DNA of 64,000 nucleotides, taken from the NCBI RefSeq assembly GCF_001854885.1, contig NZ_MDDV01000009.1, forward strand, positions 24,556-88,555, read 5' to 3'. Origin of the DNA: Ensifer sp. LCM 4579. GTDB lineage: Bacteria > Pseudomonadota > Alphaproteobacteria > Rhizobiales > Rhizobiaceae. How positions within the stretch are numbered: position 1 is the first letter of the stretch; each line of letters begins with the position of its first letter. The notes beneath the pieces were generated by a model. The model saw only the letters and a list, made by a program, of their open reading frames with translations, was not told the origin of the DNA and did no database searches. The position numbers and the translations under genes were made by a program. Below, piece after piece: positions 60,816 through 64,000 of this stretch.

Positions 60816-63758
60816 ATGGCGCACACGATAATGATCGACCGCCGCCGCAGCACGGGTGGCGAGCGCGTGACCGAGGCCTTCGTCGCGGTGCCGGAGGATA
60901 GGCGGCAGGCGCTCGGCAGCGCCTTGCGGCGCTCGGTCGAGGGCGAGGTGCGGTTCGATGCCGGCAGCCGCGCGCTCTACGCCACAGACGCCTCGAACTA
61001 CCGCCAAGTACCGCTCGGCGTCGTTCTGCCCCGCACGCTCGTCGATGTGGTTGCGACGGTTGCGCTTTGCCGCGAGCATGACGCACCGCTCCTGCCGCGC
61101 GGCGGCGGAACGAGTCTTGCCGGAGAGGGCTGTAATGTCGCGGTCGTGCTCGACTTCTCGAAATATCTTAACCGGGTCGTCTCGCTGGATCCGCAGCGCC
61201 GCCTGGCCGAGGTCGAGCCTGGATGCGTGCTCGACAGTCTGCGCGATGCTGCGGAGGCGCATGGCCTGACCTTTGGTCCAGACCCCGCGACCCACGACCA
61301 CAATACGCTGGGCGGGATGATCGGCAACAATTCGTGCGGCGTGCATTCGGTCATGGCAGGCCGGACCTCGGACAATGTCGAGGCGCTCGACGTCCTCACC
61401 TATGGCGGTGCAAGGATGACCGTTGGCCGCACGAGCGACGACGATTTTCGCGGGATCGTCGCCGCGGGCGGCCGCCGAGCCGAGATATACAGAGCTCTCG
61501 ATGACTTCCGCCGCAGATACGGCGATCTCATCCGAGAGCGCTATCCGAAGATCCCGAGACGCGTGTCGGGTTACGAGAATCTCGACGAGCTCCTGCCCGA
61601 GAACGGCTTCAATGTCGCCCGCGCGCTCGTCGGCACGGAGGCGACCTGCGTCACCGTGCTCGGGGCGACGCTCGGTCTCGTGCCGAGCCCGGCCGCCCGG
61701 GTGCTCGCAATCGTCGGGTTCGAGGACATCTTCGCAGCCGCCGACGCCGTGCCCGACGTGCTGCGCCACGGGCCGATCGGACTTGAGGGCATCGATGACC
61801 TTCTCGTTCGCTTCGTCAGGCAGAAACATCTCTACCCCGAGGATCTGGACGCGCTGCCGGAAGGTGGCGGCTGGCTGGTTGCCGAATTCGGCGATGATGA
61901 CCGCGAGGCCGCTATCCATGCGGCGGAGCGGGCCCTTTCAGAATTCAGCCGGAAAGGCCGCGCCACTGCACTCATTCAGGACGAGGAACGACAGGAAAGT
62001 ATCTGGAAATTGCGCGAAGCGGCGCTCGCCGCGACGGCGCATGTGCCGGACATGCCGGAAACCTGGCCCGGCTGGGAGGACAGTGCCGTACCGCGCGAGG
62101 CGCTCGGCCGCTATCTGCGCGACCTCAAATCCCTGCTGCACGAGCACGGCTACGAAGCGTCGTTCTATGGTCATTTCGGTGACGGGCTCGTCCATTGCCG
62201 CATTCCGTTCGATCTCAGAACCGAAGCGGGTGTCGCCAACTGGCAGCGCTTTCTCGACAAGGCCGCCGAGCTTGTCGCCCGCTATGGCGGTTCGATCTCC
62301 GGGGAACATGGCGACGGCCAGGCCCGCGGCGCGCTGATCGAGACGATGTACGGCAGCGAACTGGTCCAGGCCTTTCGTGAGTTCAAGGCGATCTGGGACC
62401 CGGCAGGCCGAATGAATCCGGGGAAGGTCGTCGATCCCTTCCCGATCACCTCCAATCTGCGCGTCGGGCCGAGCTACCAACCGCCCGAAGCGGCGCATGT
62501 CTTTGCCTATGAGGAAGACGGCGGCAGTTTCACCAGAGCGACCCGGCGCTGCGTCGGCGTTGGCGCCTGCCGCCGGACCGACAGCAGCGAGGGCGTGATG
62601 TGCCCGAGCTATATGGCGACGCGCGAAGAGAAGCATTCGACACGCGGTCGTGCTCGTCTTCTCTTCGAAATGCTGCACGGCGGCGCGATCACCGACGGCT
62701 GGAAGAGCCGCGAAGTCGAGGAGGCGCTGGATCTATGCCTTGCCTGCAAGGGCTGCAAGAGCGATTGCCCGGTAAAGGTGGACATGGCCACCTACAAGGC
62801 CGAGTTCCGCGCACAGCACTATGCGGGCCGGCTCAGGCCGCGGGCCGCCTATTCCATGGGACTTATCCATCGATGGTCGCGCCTCGCCGGCGCCGTTCCC
62901 TGGCTCGCCAACGCGTTCACCCAGACCCCGGGCCTCTCGGCCGCCGCGAAATGGGCCGGCGGCATTGCGCCGGAGCGGCGCCTGCCGGCCTACGCCGCCG
63001 AGACCTTCACACATTGGTTCCGCAGGCACGAAGCGAAGACCGGCGGCGGCCGGCGCGTGCTGCTGTGGCCGGATACGTTCAACAATTACTTCCGGGTCGG
63101 CACGGCGATCGCCGCGACCGAGGCGCTGGAGGCGCTCGGTTACCACGTCGTGATCCCCGACAGGACGCTCTGCTGCGGCCGTCCGCTCTATGATTGGGGC
63201 CGCCTGAAGGAGGCGAAGGCGCTGTGGCAGCGGACCTTCGATGCGCTCGCGCCGGAACTGCGCGAAGGCACCCCGATCGTCGGCCTCGAGCCGGCCTGCG
63301 TCAGCGCCTTCCGCGACGAGCTTCCCGGGCTCTTCCCGGGCGACGAGCGTGCCCGTCGTTTGGCCGACAACACCTCGCTTCTGACGGAGTTCCTCGCCCG
63401 CGAGCGGACCGATCGGATCGGAAACACGGGCGGCCGCGCGCTCGTTCAGATCCATTGCCATCACCATGCGGTTCTCGACGCCGAAGCGGAGCGGCAGGTC
63501 CTCGATCGCCTCGGTCTTGACTACGAGATCATGGCTTCGGGCTGCTGCGGCATGGCCGGTTCCTTCGGACTGGAGAAGGCGAAATATGCCGTCGCGATGA
63601 ATGCGGCGGAGCGGGTGCTGCTGCCGACCGTCCGCTCCGCGCCGGAGGATAGGATCATTCTCGCCAATGGCTTCAGTTGCCGCGAACAGATCGAGCAGGG
63701 GAGCGGCCGGCAGACCCTGCATGTCGCGGAGCTCCTGGCTCGCTCGCTTCAGCGCTAG
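60816..63758 (+). CDS. FAD-linked oxidase fused to iron-sulfur (GlpC-like) domain; D-lactate-dehydrogenase type
   Basis: 980-residue fusion. The N-terminal FAD_binding_4 domain (LPRGGGTSLAGEGCNVAVVL; NNSCGVHSVMAGRTSDNVEA) is followed by an FAD-oxidase C domain (YGHFGDGLVHCRI; SISGEHGDGQARGALIETMY). Next come a 4Fe-4S ferredoxin part (CLACKGCKSDCPVKVDM) and two CCG half-domains (LCCGRPLYDWG; GCCGMAGSFG). Such proteins oxidise D-2-hydroxy acids and feed electrons to the quinone pool at the membrane. With the upstream dehydratase and ThDP enzyme it may oxidise an acid-sugar product. GGGAGAACGCG supports ATG 60816. Confidence 0.9.
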   Translation: MAHTIMIDRRRSTGGERVTEAFVAVPEDRRQALGSALRRSVEGEVRFDAGSRALYATDASNYRQVPLGVVLPRTLVDVVATVALCREHDAPLLPRGGGTSLAGEGCNVAVVLDFSKYLNRVVSLDPQRRLAEVEPGCVLDSLRDAAEAHGLTFGPDPATHDHNTLGGMIGNNSCGVHSVMAGRTSDNVEALDVLTYGGARMTVGRTSDDDFRGIVAAGGRRAEIYRALDDFRRRYGDLIRERYPKIPRRVSGYENLDELLPENGFNVARALVGTEATCVTVLGATLGLVPSPAARVLAIVGFEDIFAAADAVPDVLRHGPIGLEGIDDLLVRFVRQKHLYPEDLDALPEGGGWLVAEFGDDDREAAIHAAERALSEFSRKGRATALIQDEERQESIWKLREAALAATAHVPDMPETWPGWEDSAVPREALGRYLRDLKSLLHEHGYEASFYGHFGDGLVHCRIPFDLRTEAGVANWQRFLDKAAELVARYGGSISGEHGDGQARGALIETMYGSELVQAFREFKAIWDPAGRMNPGKVVDPFPITSNLRVGPSYQPPEAAHVFAYEEDGGSFTRATRRCVGVGACRRTDSSEGVMCPSYMATREEKHSTRGRARLLFEMLHGGAITDGWKSREVEEALDLCLACKGCKSDCPVKVDMATYKAEFRAQHYAGRLRPRAAYSMGLIHRWSRLAGAVPWLANAFTQTPGLSAAAKWAGGIAPERRLPAYAAETFTHWFRRHEAKTGGGRRVLLWPDTFNNYFRVGTAIAATEALEALGYHVVIPDRTLCCGRPLYDWGRLKEAKALWQRTFDALAPELREGTPIVGLEPACVSAFRDELPGLFPGDERARRLADNTSLLTEFLARERTDRIGNTGGRALVQIHCHHHAVLDAEAERQVLDRLGLDYEIMASGCCGMAGSFGLEKAKYAVAMNAAERVLLPTVRSAPEDRIILANGFSCREQIEQGSGRQTLHVAELLARSLQR

Positions 63759-63861
63759 CGCATCGGCCCGAAAATCCTACCCGATTTTCGGAAAGCTCGA
63801 TGCGCAGCTTCAAAGTGTTATAGCGACCTTTGCGCGCCTGGTGCGGCTGCCCGAGCCGCAC
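63759..63861. repeat. RIME-type palindrome plus partial A-box and hairpin
   Basis: Palindrome at 63759-63806 (GCGCATCGGCCCGAAAAT with ATTTTCGGAAAGCTCGATGC), then half of an A-box (TTATAGCGACCTTTGCGCGC) and a perfect 8-bp hairpin GTGCGGCT/AGCCGCAC (63841-63861). It starts directly after the dehydrogenase stop and may serve as terminator. Confidence 0.75.
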
Positions 63862-63890
63862 AAACCTGACGTCGTCTATGCCACTCCCTT

Positions 63891-64000
63891 TCAACCTTTT
63901 CCGGATTTCCCGCCTCGCTGTCCTTCGGACTGCTTGCCCGACTGCGAGCCTTCGGCCGAGATCGACTCCTGCCGCTTACCGCGCTGCACCTGTATTTTCC
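63891..64000 (-). CDS. 3' end of an unidentified minus-strand gene (partial)
   Basis: Reading the minus strand into the window gives KIQVQRGKRQESISAEGSQS, then GKQSEGQRGGKSGKG and a TGA at 63893-63891. A hydrophilic Gln/Ser/Gly/Lys-rich C-terminal tail is typical of a real protein end, but no family is recognisable from 36 residues. The rest lies beyond 64000. Confidence 0.4.
   Translation of the reverse strand, partial: KIQVQRGKRQESISAEGSQSGKQSEGQRGGKSGKG

Overview
The window looks like part of a large secondary replicon (megaplasmid or chromid) of a Rhizobiales bacterium, most likely Sinorhizobium/Ensifer and reminiscent of the pSymB type. The reasons are a complete repABC cassette with a counter-transcribed RNA and parS palindromes, many rhizobial intergenic palindromic repeats (RIME and A/B/C-box types), GGAAC-type general-stress promoters, hydroxyproline catabolism genes, and high GC with dense coding. 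The species is inferred from these traits, not from a database match. I saw no rRNA, tRNA or CRISPR array.

Replication region (about 0.8-8.8 kb): a DUF1612/HTH protein (minus strand), a short glycosyltransferase-like gene bracketed by three identical 16-bp parS palindromes, then repC, repB and repA on the minus strand with an antisense ctRNA between repB and repC. A divergent GntR/UTRA (HutC-like) regulator shares two identical palindromes with the repA upstream region. Next come a divergent EF-G paralogue (9-11 kb) and a marR-emrA-emrB type efflux operon (11.2-14.4 kb).

Transport and nitrogen catabolism (14.4-25.3 kb): a branched-chain-type ABC transporter operon (minus) that includes a LivM-LivG fusion. 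It is divergent from an RpiR regulator, a cysteine hydrolase, a glutamine-synthetase-like ligase and an N-formylglutamate amidohydrolase-like gene. The intergenic region holds a clear RpiR-type inverted repeat. Two elaborate palindromic elements and peptidase T follow.

Envelope and stress region (25.6-47.8 kb): dodecin, small membrane proteins, DUF2254, FKBP isomerase, a ybhN/clsB/ybhP-type phospholipid gene trio, a GDPD-family phosphodiesterase, an SLC13/RCK transporter, an IS630 remnant, an SDR, an atypical Nramp, an XRE-cupin regulator, a fasciclin protein, a frameshifted DUF378 gene, a CDF exporter, a Crp/Fnr regulator, a DUF318 permease and a yqjD/yqjE/DUF3618/yihY operon. Several of these genes carry GGAAC-N16/17-(C/G)GTT sequences, suggesting control by an EcfG/RpoE2 sigma factor.

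Catabolic region (47.8-63.8 kb): an LhgO-type oxidase, then a hydroxyproline cluster (GntR regulator, HypD-like lyase, FAD oxidase, 4-hydroxyproline epimerase, aconitase X, divergent proline-racemase homologue). After it come a PPC-domain/SDR pair and, divergently, an operon of a ThDP enzyme, an enolase-superfamily dehydratase and a 980-aa flavin/iron-sulfur dehydrogenase whose pathway I could not identify. The window ends in a RIME repeat and the 3' end of a minus-strand gene.
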